The translations under genes were made by a program, and so were the position numbers. The notes beneath the pieces were generated by a model that saw nothing but the letters and a program-made list of their open reading frames with translations, was not told where the DNA came from and did no database searches. Positions 48,400 to 60,216 of a stretch of DNA of 64,000 bases are shown piece by piece; position 1 is the first letter of the stretch; each line of letters begins with the position of its first letter. This DNA is from VXYL01 sp965199915 (GTDB lineage Bacteria > Pseudomonadota > Gammaproteobacteria > Pseudomonadales > Azotimanducaceae), in the NCBI GenBank assembly GCA_965199915.1, contig OZ241348.1, positions 1,054,001 to 1,118,000 of the forward strand, in the 5' to 3' direction.

Positions 48400-51300
48400 C
48401 ACGCTCTCGCCCCGATTCCTTTGAATGGCATTGACCTCACGGATAAGTCTTTTGTAGCAGACGCGCGCCCGCGAGGGCGCGCCGTGGCGGAAACGAACGC
48501 GGCGCCGCTGGCGAAGCGGCACAGTTGCTCGGCCAGCTGCTCCGGCGCGTCGCCGCGCATGGCGAGGCCGGCGTCGTGGAAGACGAAGCCGATGCTGGCT
48601 TCCAAACGGGTCGCGACGGCGGCACGCAACTGCGGTTCGAGGAACTCGCGCACTGGTTGCGCGTCCGGCAGCGGGCCGTTGAACTCTAGCTCGCAACCGC
48701 CGCCGTCGGCTGTTTCGTAGCCGCCTTCGAGAGCAACCGTCTTGTCCGCCCCGGCGATGCGGCCGGCAACGCCAAGCAGGCGGAACGCGTCGCCGGCGTC
48801 GAACAGGCGGAGCGTCAAGTCGCCGATGCGCTCGATGCTCGCATCGCGTGCTTGCTCCCACAGGCGGACCAGCGCCTCGCGCAGCGGGCCTTCGGCGCTG
48901 AGCTCCGGTGCTTCGGCATCGGGCTCGGTGGGGTCCGCTTTGTCGCGGACGACCGATGCTGGCGGCGTCGGCACCGGTTTCCGCTTTGTCTCGTCTTGCG
49001 CCTCATCCGCCGAAGGCCGCGGCCACACGCCGGTGTTCCTGGCGTAGGCCATGGTCAGCACCACCGCCTGCTCGTCGATCTGCACGGACGCCGGCGGATC
49101 GCCGGGGCCGAACAAGAGGTCACCCCGCTGGTAGACGTAGTCGCCTCGTTCCACGCCCACGCGGACGCCGCGGATGAACGTGTCGTCGCCGATCAGCATG
49201 GGCAGCGCGGGGTCGCGGCGGAACTCGTCGCGCAGGGCCAGCGTGGTCATCTGGCCCTTGCGCAGCGGCGTGCGGTCGCGCACATACACCGGCGCGTCCG
49301 GCTCGTCCTCGGGCAGGCGGAGCTTGCGCAGCTCGCGCAGCGCCCGCGCGATGGGGCGCTGGCCGACGCCGGGCTGGTCGGCGGCGGAGTGGAAGGCGAT
49401 GGCGGTGTGCGCCAAGGGAACCTCCGCGTCCATGCCCGCCGACGACGGGTAAAGCACATGCCGATAGGCTTCCTGGATGGCGATGGCCAGCTCCTGCTCG
49501 GAACGCGCCTCCATCTCCCGAACCTGGTCTTGCTGGTGCTCGGCCAAGTCGCGCAGACGGTCAGCCCGTTTCAGGGCGCGCAGGGCAAGGCGAAGCCGGG
49601 CGCGCCGCTGCATTTCGGCCTTGCCGGCATCGTCGGTGGCCACGAAGACGAGATGGTTGCGCAGGGCGCGGTACGCCGCCTCGTCGGCGCCCTTGCGGGT
49701 GTAGATGCGTTCCACGAGGGGCGGCAGCTTGCTCACTTCGGCGCCGAAGGAGACGGCGTCGTAGGAGAGCACGATCAGCTTCGGCCGGCCGTCGCCCACT
49801 TCGTCCCGCACGTCGAACGGCCCGCCGGGAAAGCGGATGCGGTCGAAGGTGTCGCCGTTGAAGATGTGGCCTATGCGCTCGTCGAGTTCGGCGCGGGCTT
49901 CGCCGGCATCCACGTTGCGCTCCTCGCGGCGGATGATCTGGTTGAGGTTGGCTTCGGCCAGAAAGCGCATGGGAGCGCCGGGGCGGTCGTCCAGATAGGC
50001 GGATTCCTCCACGAAGCGCTTGCGGGCCTCTTCCACGAAGCTCAAGTCCAGCGTCGGCGCCAGCATCGCGTAGCGCAGTTGTTCCGGGGCGAGGCCCTTC
50101 AGAGGCTCGTTGAAGGCCAGGGTGTGCAGGAAGGTGGTGCGGGCAACGTAGGCCGCGTAGGGCGGCAAGCCGCGATAGTGCGCGGCGTCGATGCTCTCCG
50201 CCAGCGAGTTGCTTTCTCCACTGGCGCCGCCGGCCCCGCCGCCGGAGGCGACGTCGTTGGCGATGGCCGGCACGAAAGCGGATTGGCCGAGGCGCGTCAC
50301 CAGCTCTTGGCGGATGGGCTCCCGCCCCAAGTCGATGTGGTGCAGGTGGATGGCCGTGGCGTCGGCTGGCCGCTCCTGCCACAAGTGGGCGATGGTGCGC
50401 GCCAGCAGGCGCAACATGCCGCGCACGCGCTGGAACTCGCTCAAGGTGGAGGTCTTGCCTCTCAGGGTCGCCAGCACGTCGGGGTGGAAGGGGTAGCTGA
50501 CCGCGAAATCCTGCGCGGTCTCCGGACGGGCGGCTTCCTCGCTTAGCGATTCGCGTTGTTCCCGCCAGAGCGTCTGGTAGGCGTCGACGATCTGGCCCTT
50601 GCCGTCGTCCACGCGCTCGAACAAGCGGCGCAGCAGCACCGGCGCCGTCTCGGCGTCCTGCGTGGGGTTCAAGAGCGTCGCCTTGCGGGCGGAGACGCTC
50701 ATCGCCTCGGCCATGGTGTCTGCGACGAACTGGTTCTCTTCGCTGTAGGCGTCCGTGGCGCGGCCATCGCCGCCCACCGCCAGCGTGTACACCAGCGCCG
50801 CGTTCGGCGCGCCCTCCACGGCCTTGAACAGGGACGTGAGAAACGCCGTGAGCTGCTGCGCCGCGCCTTGGCTGCGCCACACCTTGCGCAGATACACGGC
50901 CAGCTCGTCCAAGAGGATCAGCGTGGGTTCGCCGCCGAACAATTCGCGCAGCGTCTCGGCGCCGGGCGCCACGCGCTGCTCGTCGCTGCGCCGCACCCGC
51001 TCGTAGCCCGCGCTGCCGGCAAGGGCGTGGGCGATCTCGCCCCACGGGGTGTGGGCCAAGACGCCATCGCCGAGGTCCCTGCCATTGGCCGGATCCGCGT
51101 TTTCGCCATCGAAAGCGGCGACGCGCACGGCGCCGGTCGGCAGGCGCTTGGGATCGATGAACTCGCTCGCGTTCGCCACGCCCTTCATGCCGCCGGCGGC
51201 GTGCAGCAGGGCGATCAGGCCGTGGGTCTTGCCGCCGCCGTAGGTGGTGTCCAGCCGGAAGATGGTTGCCGCCTCTCCCCCGCTGCCGCTCAAGCGCGCG

Positions 51301-51542
51301 CAGACGTTCGCGAGCAAGTCGCGCAGCCCGCCGGTGGGGTAGGTGTTGGCGAAGAACCGCGCCGGCTCCGCGTACGCGGCGCTTGCCGTGCCGGCGATCA
51401 CGGACGCGAGGTCCGCCGCGAAGTCCGCATCCGCCACGCGCCCCGCCAACACGTCCGGGCGCGGCTGGCAGAGGTCGAAAACGGTGGGCAGGGAGGGCGT
51501 CACTTGCGCTGACAGGCGATTCGCTTGAAATCCACTATACAC
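48399..51542 (-). CDS. DUF499 anti-phage-associated ATPase
   Basis: 1047 residues if GTG 51542 is used; GTG 51503 (VTPSLPTVFDLCQPRPDVL) is equally likely. Walker A-like LDTTYGGGKTHGLIALLHA (about 98) and Walker B TLILLDELAVYLRKVW (about 207) are clear, then SLFKAVEGAPNAALVYTLA and a long C-terminal region. DUF499 proteins occur with DUF1156 methyltransferases in anti-phage loci. Upstream flank and the two relics at 12.4 and 33.9 kb show that this gene has existed at least three times in the island. A Glu/Asp/Pro-rich linker lies around residues 855-885. Confidence 0.9.
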   Translation of the reverse strand: MYSGFQANRLSAQVTPSLPTVFDLCQPRPDVLAGRVADADFAADLASVIAGTASAAYAEPARFFANTYPTGGLRDLLANVCARLSGSGGEAATIFRLDTTYGGGKTHGLIALLHAAGGMKGVANASEFIDPKRLPTGAVRVAAFDGENADPANGRDLGDGVLAHTPWGEIAHALAGSAGYERVRRSDEQRVAPGAETLRELFGGEPTLILLDELAVYLRKVWRSQGAAQQLTAFLTSLFKAVEGAPNAALVYTLAVGGDGRATDAYSEENQFVADTMAEAMSVSARKATLLNPTQDAETAPVLLRRLFERVDDGKGQIVDAYQTLWREQRESLSEEAARPETAQDFAVSYPFHPDVLATLRGKTSTLSEFQRVRGMLRLLARTIAHLWQERPADATAIHLHHIDLGREPIRQELVTRLGQSAFVPAIANDVASGGGAGGASGESNSLAESIDAAHYRGLPPYAAYVARTTFLHTLAFNEPLKGLAPEQLRYAMLAPTLDLSFVEEARKRFVEESAYLDDRPGAPMRFLAEANLNQIIRREERNVDAGEARAELDERIGHIFNGDTFDRIRFPGGPFDVRDEVGDGRPKLIVLSYDAVSFGAEVSKLPPLVERIYTRKGADEAAYRALRNHLVFVATDDAGKAEMQRRARLRLALRALKRADRLRDLAEHQQDQVREMEARSEQELAIAIQEAYRHVLYPSSAGMDAEVPLAHTAIAFHSAADQPGVGQRPIARALRELRKLRLPEDEPDAPVYVRDRTPLRKGQMTTLALRDEFRRDPALPMLIGDDTFIRGVRVGVERGDYVYQRGDLLFGPGDPPASVQIDEQAVVLTMAYARNTGVWPRPSADEAQDETKRKPVPTPPASVVRDKADPTEPDAEAPELSAEGPLREALVRLWEQARDASIERIGDLTLRLFDAGDAFRLLGVAGRIAGADKTVALEGGYETADGGGCELEFNGPLPDAQPVREFLEPQLRAAVATRLEASIGFVFHDAGLAMRGDAPEQLAEQLCRFASGAAFVSATARPRGRASATKDLSVRSMPFKGIGARA

Positions 51543-51638
51543 CGCCCGACAGGCGACAGTTGTGCCGGGGCGGGGATTGGTGGACTGGTTGGAGGATTAG
51601 ACGCTGCCGCCGAGTCGCTTTCCTTGCCTGGCCCCGCC

Positions 51639-53219
51639 TCACGACCGCCAGCGCAACAGCGCCTGTTCCAAGTCTCTCGCCAGCGGCTGGATGTCGCTGT
51701 CGTCGTTCCGCGTCTCCAGCCTGGCGACGACGCGGCAGACCTCTGCCACGTCGCGCTCCAAGGCGTCCGCAAGGCTCTGAATCTTGGTCTTGGCAATGAT
51801 CTGCGGACTGTCCGAGGCCGAATCGAACACCGCGTTCAGCCTCTCCACGCGGGCCCTCAACTCGCCAAGCTCGATGCCGAGCGCTTGGGCCAGGGCGGGC
51901 TGGCCTTCGCCGCCGAGCCGTTGCCACACCCACATCTCCGGGGCCCGGTCGCCGGGGAGGTAGTACACCGGCACTTCTCGCTGCGCTTGGGATCGAATCT
52001 CGCTGGCGATGCGGCCGTCGCGCTTGTCGCCATCGAGCACGAAGAGGAAGCTCTCGATCTGGCCGAACTTCCGAAACGCCGTTGCATGGGCCGGAAACTC
52101 GTTGGCGCCGGTATCCCTGCCGATGCGCACCGACTCTCTTTTCATTCGATGCCTAGGCAGCAGGTCGTCCAGCACACCTTGCAGGATGCCCTCGGCGGCA
52201 TCGTCCTCGCACAGCACGTTGAGTCCCTCTCCGGACCTTCCATACAGGGCGTCTTGCACCAAGTCGCGATAGGCCGGCACCACGGCCACCTTCCCCGAGT
52301 CATCGCGCTCGAGGAAGACGCGCCCGTGTTCCGGTACGCATTCCAGGACCACGGGACTGTGGGTGGTCACCAACACTTGCAGGTTGTTCAACAAGGCAAG
52401 TTGCTGCAACTGCAACATGAGCAGCTGTTGCACCCACGGATGCAGTCCGGCTTCCACTTCGTCGATGAGCACCAGCGCGTCGCGCAGTTGGGCGACCTCG
52501 GCGGCGAGCCGCAGAATGGCGCGTTCGCCAGCAGCCATGTGCAGTTCGGAATAGGCCGCGCCGCCGGCTTGCTCGGCAAAGAGCAGGTTCTTCGTGCCGC
52601 TCGACAGTCGAACCACGGTGGCGTAGTCGAACGGCAGCATCCGCTGCGCGAAATCGACCTGCAAGGCCGTGAGCGGCGATTCCGCCGGTGCCACGCGCAA
52701 GTGCGACATGCCGAGAACGCTGCGCACTTCCGAGGGGTTGCTCAAGTTGCTGAGCGTTCGCAGGTAGACCGAGCGCTGCGGCTGCTTCGCGCCTTGGCGG
52801 CCGAGGAAGCTCCGGCTCCAAGCCTTCGACCGCCGCCAACGCATGGCACGGCGACCTTCCGGCGTGGCGTACTGGAACTCGATGGTTGTTCGAGGCCGGC
52901 CGTCTTGGCGTTGGCCGGCGCTGGGGCGGTAGTCGGGAAACAACGTGGATGGCACGAAATCCCGCACGCCGGCGCCCGGCACATCGTAGGCGCAGGCGGC
53001 GGCAAACAACACCGTGGACTTGCCACTCGCATTGCCGCCGGCGATGACGCTGACGGGATAGTCGAAGCCGACGCGCAGATCCTCGATGCCGCGGATGCCG
53101 TCTATCGACACCTCGGTGAGAAAGTGCGGCAAGTGCGGTTTCTTGCCCTGCAGCTGCTGCCAGAGCTTGGCGAAACGTCGCTCGATCATTCGCGGCTGGT
53201 CCGTTCCATGTGAATGCAC
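51639..53219 (-). CDS. AAA ATPase with OLD-like C-terminus
   Basis: 526 residues from GTG 53219 (ATG 53189 possible). Walker A AGGNASGKSTVLFAAA (about 59), Walker B ALVLIDEVEAGLHPWVQQ (about 245), H-loop VTTHSPVVLE. The C-terminus contains LNVLCEDDAAEGILQGVLDDL and SFLFVLDGDKRDGRI, the E and DxD of a TOPRIM/OLD-like domain. It marks the right edge of the island, 60 bp from argJ, and is followed after about 100 bp by DUF499. Predicted ATP-dependent nuclease; substrate unknown. Confidence 0.8.
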   Translation of the reverse strand: MHSHGTDQPRMIERRFAKLWQQLQGKKPHLPHFLTEVSIDGIRGIEDLRVGFDYPVSVIAGGNASGKSTVLFAAACAYDVPGAGVRDFVPSTLFPDYRPSAGQRQDGRPRTTIEFQYATPEGRRAMRWRRSKAWSRSFLGRQGAKQPQRSVYLRTLSNLSNPSEVRSVLGMSHLRVAPAESPLTALQVDFAQRMLPFDYATVVRLSSGTKNLLFAEQAGGAAYSELHMAAGERAILRLAAEVAQLRDALVLIDEVEAGLHPWVQQLLMLQLQQLALLNNLQVLVTTHSPVVLECVPEHGRVFLERDDSGKVAVVPAYRDLVQDALYGRSGEGLNVLCEDDAAEGILQGVLDDLLPRHRMKRESVRIGRDTGANEFPAHATAFRKFGQIESFLFVLDGDKRDGRIASEIRSQAQREVPVYYLPGDRAPEMWVWQRLGGEGQPALAQALGIELGELRARVERLNAVFDSASDSPQIIAKTKIQSLADALERDVAEVCRVVARLETRNDDSDIQPLARDLEQALLRWRS

Positions 53220-53281
53220 ATTAGCCTACTTGAGCAAGTGGCGCTCTCGAACAACAGGCGCTGCGGGCCCGGACGCGATTT

Positions 53282-54490
53282 TCAGGTGCGGTAGTCCGCG
53301 TTGATGCGCACGTAGTCGTGGGAAAGGTCGGATGTCCACACCGTTTGCGCGGCGTCGCCCGGGCCGAGCCGCACGCGCACGGTGAACTCATCGCGCGCCA
53401 TCACCGCGGCGCCGGCGGCCTCGGTGTATTCGGCGGCGCGCATGCCGCCATCGAGCACCCGCACATCGTCGAGGAACAGATCCACCGCGGCCGCGTCGAT
53501 GCGCGAGTCGGCGTTGCCGATGGCCATGCAGAAGCGGCCCCAGTTGGGGTCCGAGGCGAACAGGGCGGTTTTCACCAACGGCGAGTTGGCGATGGTCTGG
53601 GCAACGCGCAAACACCGCTCGTCGCTGTCCCCGCCCTGCACGCGCACGGTGACGAACTTGGTGGCGCCTTCCGCGTCGCGAACGATGCGCTGCGCCAGAT
53701 CCACGGCCAGCGGCGTTAGCGCTTCCAGCAACTCCATGTAGTGGTTCTCGTCGGCATCCAAGACGGGCGGCGCCGCGGCGGCGCCGGAGGCCATGACGAC
53801 GAAACAGTCGTTGGTGGACGTGTCGCCATCCACGGTGACGCGGTTGAAGCTGCGCTCCGCCAAATCGCGCGCCAGCCGTTGCGCCACCGACGGGGAAACG
53901 GCGGCGTCGGTGGCCAAGAACGCCAGCATGGTGGCCATGTTCGGGGCGATCATGCCCGCGCCCTTGACGATGCCGGTGGCGCGAACGGCACTGCCGCCGA
54001 CCTCGGCGCGCAGCGATGCCGCTTTGGGCGCGGTGTCCGTGGTCATGATGGCTTGGGCGGCGTCCAGCCACCCGTCCGGGCGCGCGTTCGCAAGCGCCGC
54101 GTCCACGCCGCGGGCCAAGGCGTCCATGTTCAGAAACTCGCCGATGACGCCGGTGGAAAACGGCGCCACGGCGTTCTCGGCCACTCCCAGATGCGCCGCG
54201 ACATGCGCGCAGGTGGCCTTGGCGTCCGCCAAGCCGCGCTCGCCGGTGGCGGCGTTGGCGTTGCCGCTGTTGATCACAAGGGCGCGCACCGGCCCCATGC
54301 GTTGTTCCGCCACGGCCACCGGCGGCGCGCGGAACGCATTCCGGGTGAACACGCCGCCGGCGGCAGCGCCCTCGTCGAGTTGCAACACCGCCACGTTCAA
54401 GCGCCCGCCCTTCTCGCCGGTGGCGCCGGCGCCCACTTGCACGCCGTCGATGGGCAGCAGCGCGCCGAGCGCGGGGAGATTCACCGGCAC
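53282..54490 (-). CDS. argJ: Glutamate N-acetyltransferase / amino-acid acetyltransferase (ArgJ)
   Basis: 402 residues from GTG 54490, 10 bp after secA. ArgJ transfers acetyl from N-acetylornithine to glutamate in arginine synthesis. VINSGNANAATGERGL, PFSTGVIGE, the self-cleavage site KGAGMIAPNMATMLAFLATDA (Thr is the nucleophile) and DPNWGRF are all present. The gene follows secA closely and is probably on its transcript. This is the last housekeeping gene before the island. Confidence 0.95.
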   Translation of the reverse strand: MPVNLPALGALLPIDGVQVGAGATGEKGGRLNVAVLQLDEGAAAGGVFTRNAFRAPPVAVAEQRMGPVRALVINSGNANAATGERGLADAKATCAHVAAHLGVAENAVAPFSTGVIGEFLNMDALARGVDAALANARPDGWLDAAQAIMTTDTAPKAASLRAEVGGSAVRATGIVKGAGMIAPNMATMLAFLATDAAVSPSVAQRLARDLAERSFNRVTVDGDTSTNDCFVVMASGAAAAPPVLDADENHYMELLEALTPLAVDLAQRIVRDAEGATKFVTVRVQGGDSDERCLRVAQTIANSPLVKTALFASDPNWGRFCMAIGNADSRIDAAAVDLFLDDVRVLDGGMRAAEYTEAAGAAVMARDEFTVRVRLGPGDAAQTVWTSDLSHDYVRINADYRT

Positions 54491-54500
54491 GCGCTGTGCC

Positions 54501-57284
<2,784 letters not shown>

Positions 57285-57395
57285 GTCCTCAAGGACTTGC
57301 GTTCAATCCACCGGCGGCATTCTACTACCACCTACGCGGGCGCGCCGAAGCGGTGGCACATCGGGTGCGCGGCGGGCGACGAGGGGAGAACACGC

Positions 57396-57719
57396 ATGGC
57401 GCGGCACAAAGTGGCGGATCTGCTCGCGGCGCGGGAGAGGCCGCGCAATCCCTTGGAGCGGCTGGTGAAGCGCGCCGCCGCGCAAGGCGACTGGACGGCC
57501 CAGCTGCGCGCCGTGTTGCCGCCGCGCTTGGCCCCCCACTGCCGGGTGGGCGACCTGCGCGGTCAGCGCCTGACCATTCACGTCTCGGCGTCGTCTTGGG
57601 CCACGCGCCTGCGGTTGGAGTTGCCCGCGGTGGAACCCGCCCTCAAAGCGCTGGCGGATTTCGCGCATGTGCGGGAAATACGCATCCGCACTTGGGCGGC
57701 AACAGACGGCGACGACTAG
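57396..57719 (+). CDS. DciA-like DUF721 protein
   Basis: 107 residues from ATG 57396, with GGGGAG nine nt upstream. LTIHVSASSWATRLRLELPAVEPALKAL is the DUF721 core. DciA is the replicative-helicase loader in bacteria without DnaC, and a DUF721 gene beside secA is a common proteobacterial arrangement. Divergent from secA. The larger open frame running through from 53793 is antisense to secA and not coding. Confidence 0.8.
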   Translation: MARHKVADLLAARERPRNPLERLVKRAAAQGDWTAQLRAVLPPRLAPHCRVGDLRGQRLTIHVSASSWATRLRLELPAVEPALKALADFAHVREIRIRTWAATDGDD

Positions 57720-57736
57720 AAGGACACGCCTGCGCT

Positions 57737-57994
57737 TTAGTCACCCTGGCGCCGCCGGCGCCGAAATATCAGGACGTTCAACACAAACATCACCAAAACC
57801 GCGATGGCGATAAAGCCATCCGCCATCCAATTCCCCGTCTCTTTTTTCCAGCACAGCAACGCCGCCATCGCGACAACGGTCAACATCAGCCACTTGCTCA
57901 ACGTCATTCGCAACCAGCTTCCGCTTTCCTTGTACCAACACCACGCAGCGAACACGACCACAGCCGCCAACATCCACCACCACCACTCACCCAC
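57737..57994 (-). CDS. Small membrane protein
   Basis: 85 residues from GTG 57994, supported by GGAGG eight nt upstream. Three hydrophobic segments can be seen: MLAAVVVFAAWCW, WLMLTVVAMAALLCW and GFIAIAVLVMFVLNVLIF, ending in RRRRRQGD, with a Trp-rich start (GEWWWW). A repeated W(C)WxKE(S/T)G motif follows the first two segments. No family recognised. It converges with the DUF721 gene 17 bp away. Confidence 0.6.
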   Translation of the reverse strand: MGEWWWWMLAAVVVFAAWCWYKESGSWLRMTLSKWLMLTVVAMAALLCWKKETGNWMADGFIAIAVLVMFVLNVLIFRRRRRQGD

Positions 57995-58027
57995 TGTCAC
58001 CGCCTCCGAGTTTTTGCGGCATGCACC

Positions 58028-58066
58028 GAGTTTGCGAAGCAAACTCAAACGCGCCCCGCAGGGCGC
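58028..58066 (-). terminator. Two stacked hairpins after ptsO
   Basis: GAGTTTGC-GAA-GCAAACTC (58028-58046) is a perfect 8-bp stem with a 3-base loop. It is followed by GCGCCC-CGCA-GGGCGC (58051-58066). They lie between the HPr stop and the membrane-protein start. No long T run follows, so termination may depend on Rho or be partial. Confidence 0.5.
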
Positions 58067-58068
58067 GC

Positions 58069-58344
58069 CTACTCCTCGCCAAATCGCGTCGCCACCAGCT
58101 TGTCCACCGCGGCGAAGGCTTCGTCCTCGTCCGCCCCGTCGCACGTCAGCGCGAGCCGGGTGCCGCGCACGCCCTCCAGCATGAGCACGGCCATGATGCT
58201 CTTGGCGTCCACCGGCACCGCGTCGCCTTCCATCCGGCGCAGTTCGATTGCGGAGGCGAAAGACCTGGCGAGCTTCACCAGCTTCGCGGCGGCGCGGGCG
58301 TGCAGGCCCAGCTGGTTGACGATTTCCACTTCGCCGGCGCGCAC
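58069..58344 (-). CDS. ptsO: HPr-type phosphocarrier of the nitrogen PTS
   Basis: 91 residues from GTG 58344, 6 bp after ptsN. GLHARAAAKLV places the phosphorylated His at residue 15, and DAKSIMAVLML provides the regulatory-Ser region. With PtsN it passes phosphate in the nitrogen-related PTS, a regulatory chain rather than a sugar transporter. No rapZ or hprK gene lies between ptsN and this gene. Confidence 0.9.
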   Translation of the reverse strand: MRAGEVEIVNQLGLHARAAAKLVKLARSFASAIELRRMEGDAVPVDAKSIMAVLMLEGVRGTRLALTCDGADEDEAFAAVDKLVATRFGEE

Positions 58345-58350
58345 GAACGC

Positions 58351-58824
58351 TCACTCCTGCTGCGCCAAGGCGAGTTGCCGGTGCAGCGCGTCGAACAATG
58401 CGCGATCGCTGTCCGCTGCCCGCAAGGCCGCCAAGTTGGGCGGGTCGTCGAACACCCGCGCCAAGGCGCCGAGAATCTCCAGATGCCCGCTCTGTTCGCC
58501 GGGCGGCACGGCAAGCACGAAAAGGACGTCCACTCCGGCATCGTCCGGGGCGTCGAATTCGATGGCGTCGCGGGTGCGCAGCAGGCAGGCCACGGGAGCC
58601 GAACAGCCGTCGAATCGGCAGTGGGGAATGGCCACGCCGTCGCCAAGGGCGGTGGAACCGAGCCGCTCCCGGTTGAGCAGACCTTCGAGCAAACGGCGCG
58701 CGTCCACGGCCGGATGGTGCTCGGCCAAGCACTCGGCGGCCTCTTCCAGCGCCGTCTTCTGCGATCGCGCCCGCGCATGGGCGCGGACGCAGGCCAAAGG
58801 CAGGATCTCGTGGAAATCGATCAC
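58351..58824 (-). CDS. ptsN: PTS IIA-Ntr protein PtsN
   Basis: 157 residues from GTG 58824, overlapping the hpf stop as GTGA. GVAIPHCRFDG gives His68 as the phospho-acceptor, and VLFVLAVPPGEQSGHLEILGALARVF is the family's central core. It regulates potassium and nitrogen-linked functions according to its phosphorylation by HPr. Confidence 0.93.
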   Translation of the reverse strand: MIDFHEILPLACVRAHARARSQKTALEEAAECLAEHHPAVDARRLLEGLLNRERLGSTALGDGVAIPHCRFDGCSAPVACLLRTRDAIEFDAPDDAGVDVLFVLAVPPGEQSGHLEILGALARVFDDPPNLAALRAADSDRALFDALHRQLALAQQE

Positions 58825-59126
58825 CGTGCCGGCACGCGGTGGTCGGCCAGCTTCTCCTTGTGGCGGATGAGTTGCCGATCCAACTTGCCCGCCAGCGCGT
58901 CGATGGCCACGTAGAGGTCTTCCGCTTCGGCGTCGGCGAAGATCTCGTGGCCGTGGCCGACATGCGCGATGGCTTCGGCGCGTTGCGCAACGCGATCCAC
59001 CGCCAGCACCACGCGCAACGTGGTGATGTGATCGTAGTGGCGCTCCAAGCGCCCGATCTTGCTGGTGACGTAGTTGCGCAGCGCGTCGGTCACATCCAAG
59101 TGGCGTCCGGTGATCGTGAGTTGCAT
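58821..59126 (-). CDS. hpf: Ribosome hibernation-promoting factor (short HPF/YfiA type)
   Basis: 101 residues from ATG 59126 (MQLTITGRHLDVTDALRNYV). KIGRLERHYDHITTLRVVL and EDLYVAIDALAGKLDRQLIRHKEKL are the beta-alpha-beta core of HPF. It binds the 30S decoding centre to silence ribosomes in stasis. There is no long C-terminal domain. In most gammaproteobacteria rpoN precedes it; here the upstream gene is an oxidoreductase. Confidence 0.93.
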   Translation of the reverse strand: MQLTITGRHLDVTDALRNYVTSKIGRLERHYDHITTLRVVLAVDRVAQRAEAIAHVGHGHEIFADAEAEDLYVAIDALAGKLDRQLIRHKEKLADHRVPAR

Positions 59127-59205
59127 GGGCGGCGTCCTCGAGGATTTAAGCAAGCAAGGTGCTTTCCCGCATTCTATGCCACAGACGGTGCCGCCGTGGG
59201 CGGTC

Positions 59206-60216
59206 TCAAGCGTTTGGATCGACCAACCCGCGGCCCACCATCTCGCCCGCCAGGATGCGGTCGATGGCGGCGGACAACCCGTCCAGCGTCAACGGCGTCG
59301 CCAAGCGCTCCAAGCCGTCGAGCCGCCACGATCCGGCGAGCTTCTCCCAGATTTCGGCCTTGCGCGCGAGCGGCAACTCCACCGAGTCCACGCCGAGCAG
59401 ATTCACATGGCGGAGGATGAACGGCAGCACCGTGGCCGGCAGGTCGGCGGACGCCGCCAAGCCGCAGGCGGCGGCGCTGGCGCCGTAGCGCAGCGCTTTG
59501 ATCGCGTTCACCAGCATCGTTCCACCCACCGTGTCCACAACGCCGCCCCAGCGTTCGCGGCCAAGAGGCCGTTCCGCGCCGGCGAGCGCCTCCTCGCGCG
59601 GCACCACGGCGCTCGCGCCGAGTTCGCGCAGGAAGCCGTGCTGCGCCGCTTTGCCGGTGGCCGCATGCACCTCGTAGCCGAGTTTGGCCAGCAGGTACAC
59701 GGCCACAGAACCCACGCCGCCGGTGGCGCCCGTCACCAGCACCGGCCCGGCCGAAGGCGCCATGCCGCCGACGGTCTGCAATTTCTCCACGCACAGCGCG
59801 GCGGTGAATCCGGCGGTGCCGAGGATCATGGCCGTGCGGGGGTCCAAGCCGGCCGGCATCGGCACCGCCCACGCCGCCGGCACCCGCACCTTCTGCGCGA
59901 ACCCGCCGGACGTGTTCATGCCCAAATCGAAGCCGATGACGATCACCGCATCGCCCACGGCGAAGTCCTCCGCGGACGACGCGGCAACCCGCCCGGCCAC
60001 GTCGATGCCGGGCGTGTGCGGAAAGTTGCGGGTGACGCCCGGGTTGCCGGTGGCCGAGAGCGCGTCCTTGTAGTTCAAAGAGGAATACGCCACGTCCACC
60101 AGCAACTCCCCGGCCGGCAGGTCTTCCACCTCGCGTTCCACCACGGCGCGCGAATAGGTCGGACGTCCGCCGTCGGGATTCGCCGTCTTCGAAACTTGAA
60201 AAGCGCGAAAGGTCAT
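59206..60216 (-). CDS. Acrylyl-CoA reductase AcuI/YhdH-type oxidoreductase
   Basis: 336 residues from ATG 60216, overlapping the sohB stop (ATGA). Zinc-free medium-chain dehydrogenase: SSLNYKDALSATGNPGVTRNFPHTPGIDVAG at the N-terminus and the NADPH site VLVTGATGGVGSVAVYLLAKLGYEV (about 150-175). YhdH/AcuI members reduce acrylyl-CoA, which connects to DMSP use in marine bacteria, but that cannot be inferred for this organism from one gene. Confidence 0.9.
   Translation of the reverse strand: MTFRAFQVSKTANPDGGRPTYSRAVVEREVEDLPAGELLVDVAYSSLNYKDALSATGNPGVTRNFPHTPGIDVAGRVAASSAEDFAVGDAVIVIGFDLGMNTSGGFAQKVRVPAAWAVPMPAGLDPRTAMILGTAGFTAALCVEKLQTVGGMAPSAGPVLVTGATGGVGSVAVYLLAKLGYEVHAATGKAAQHGFLRELGASAVVPREEALAGAERPLGRERWGGVVDTVGGTMLVNAIKALRYGASAAACGLAASADLPATVLPFILRHVNLLGVDSVELPLARKAEIWEKLAGSWRLDGLERLATPLTLDGLSAAIDRILAGEMVGRGLVDPNA

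Noticed and set aside
1..53281. Mobile element borders: transposases, integrases, inverted terminal repeats, tRNA attachment site
   Set aside because: None could be recognised; the repeats found are explained by gene relics and paralogues.
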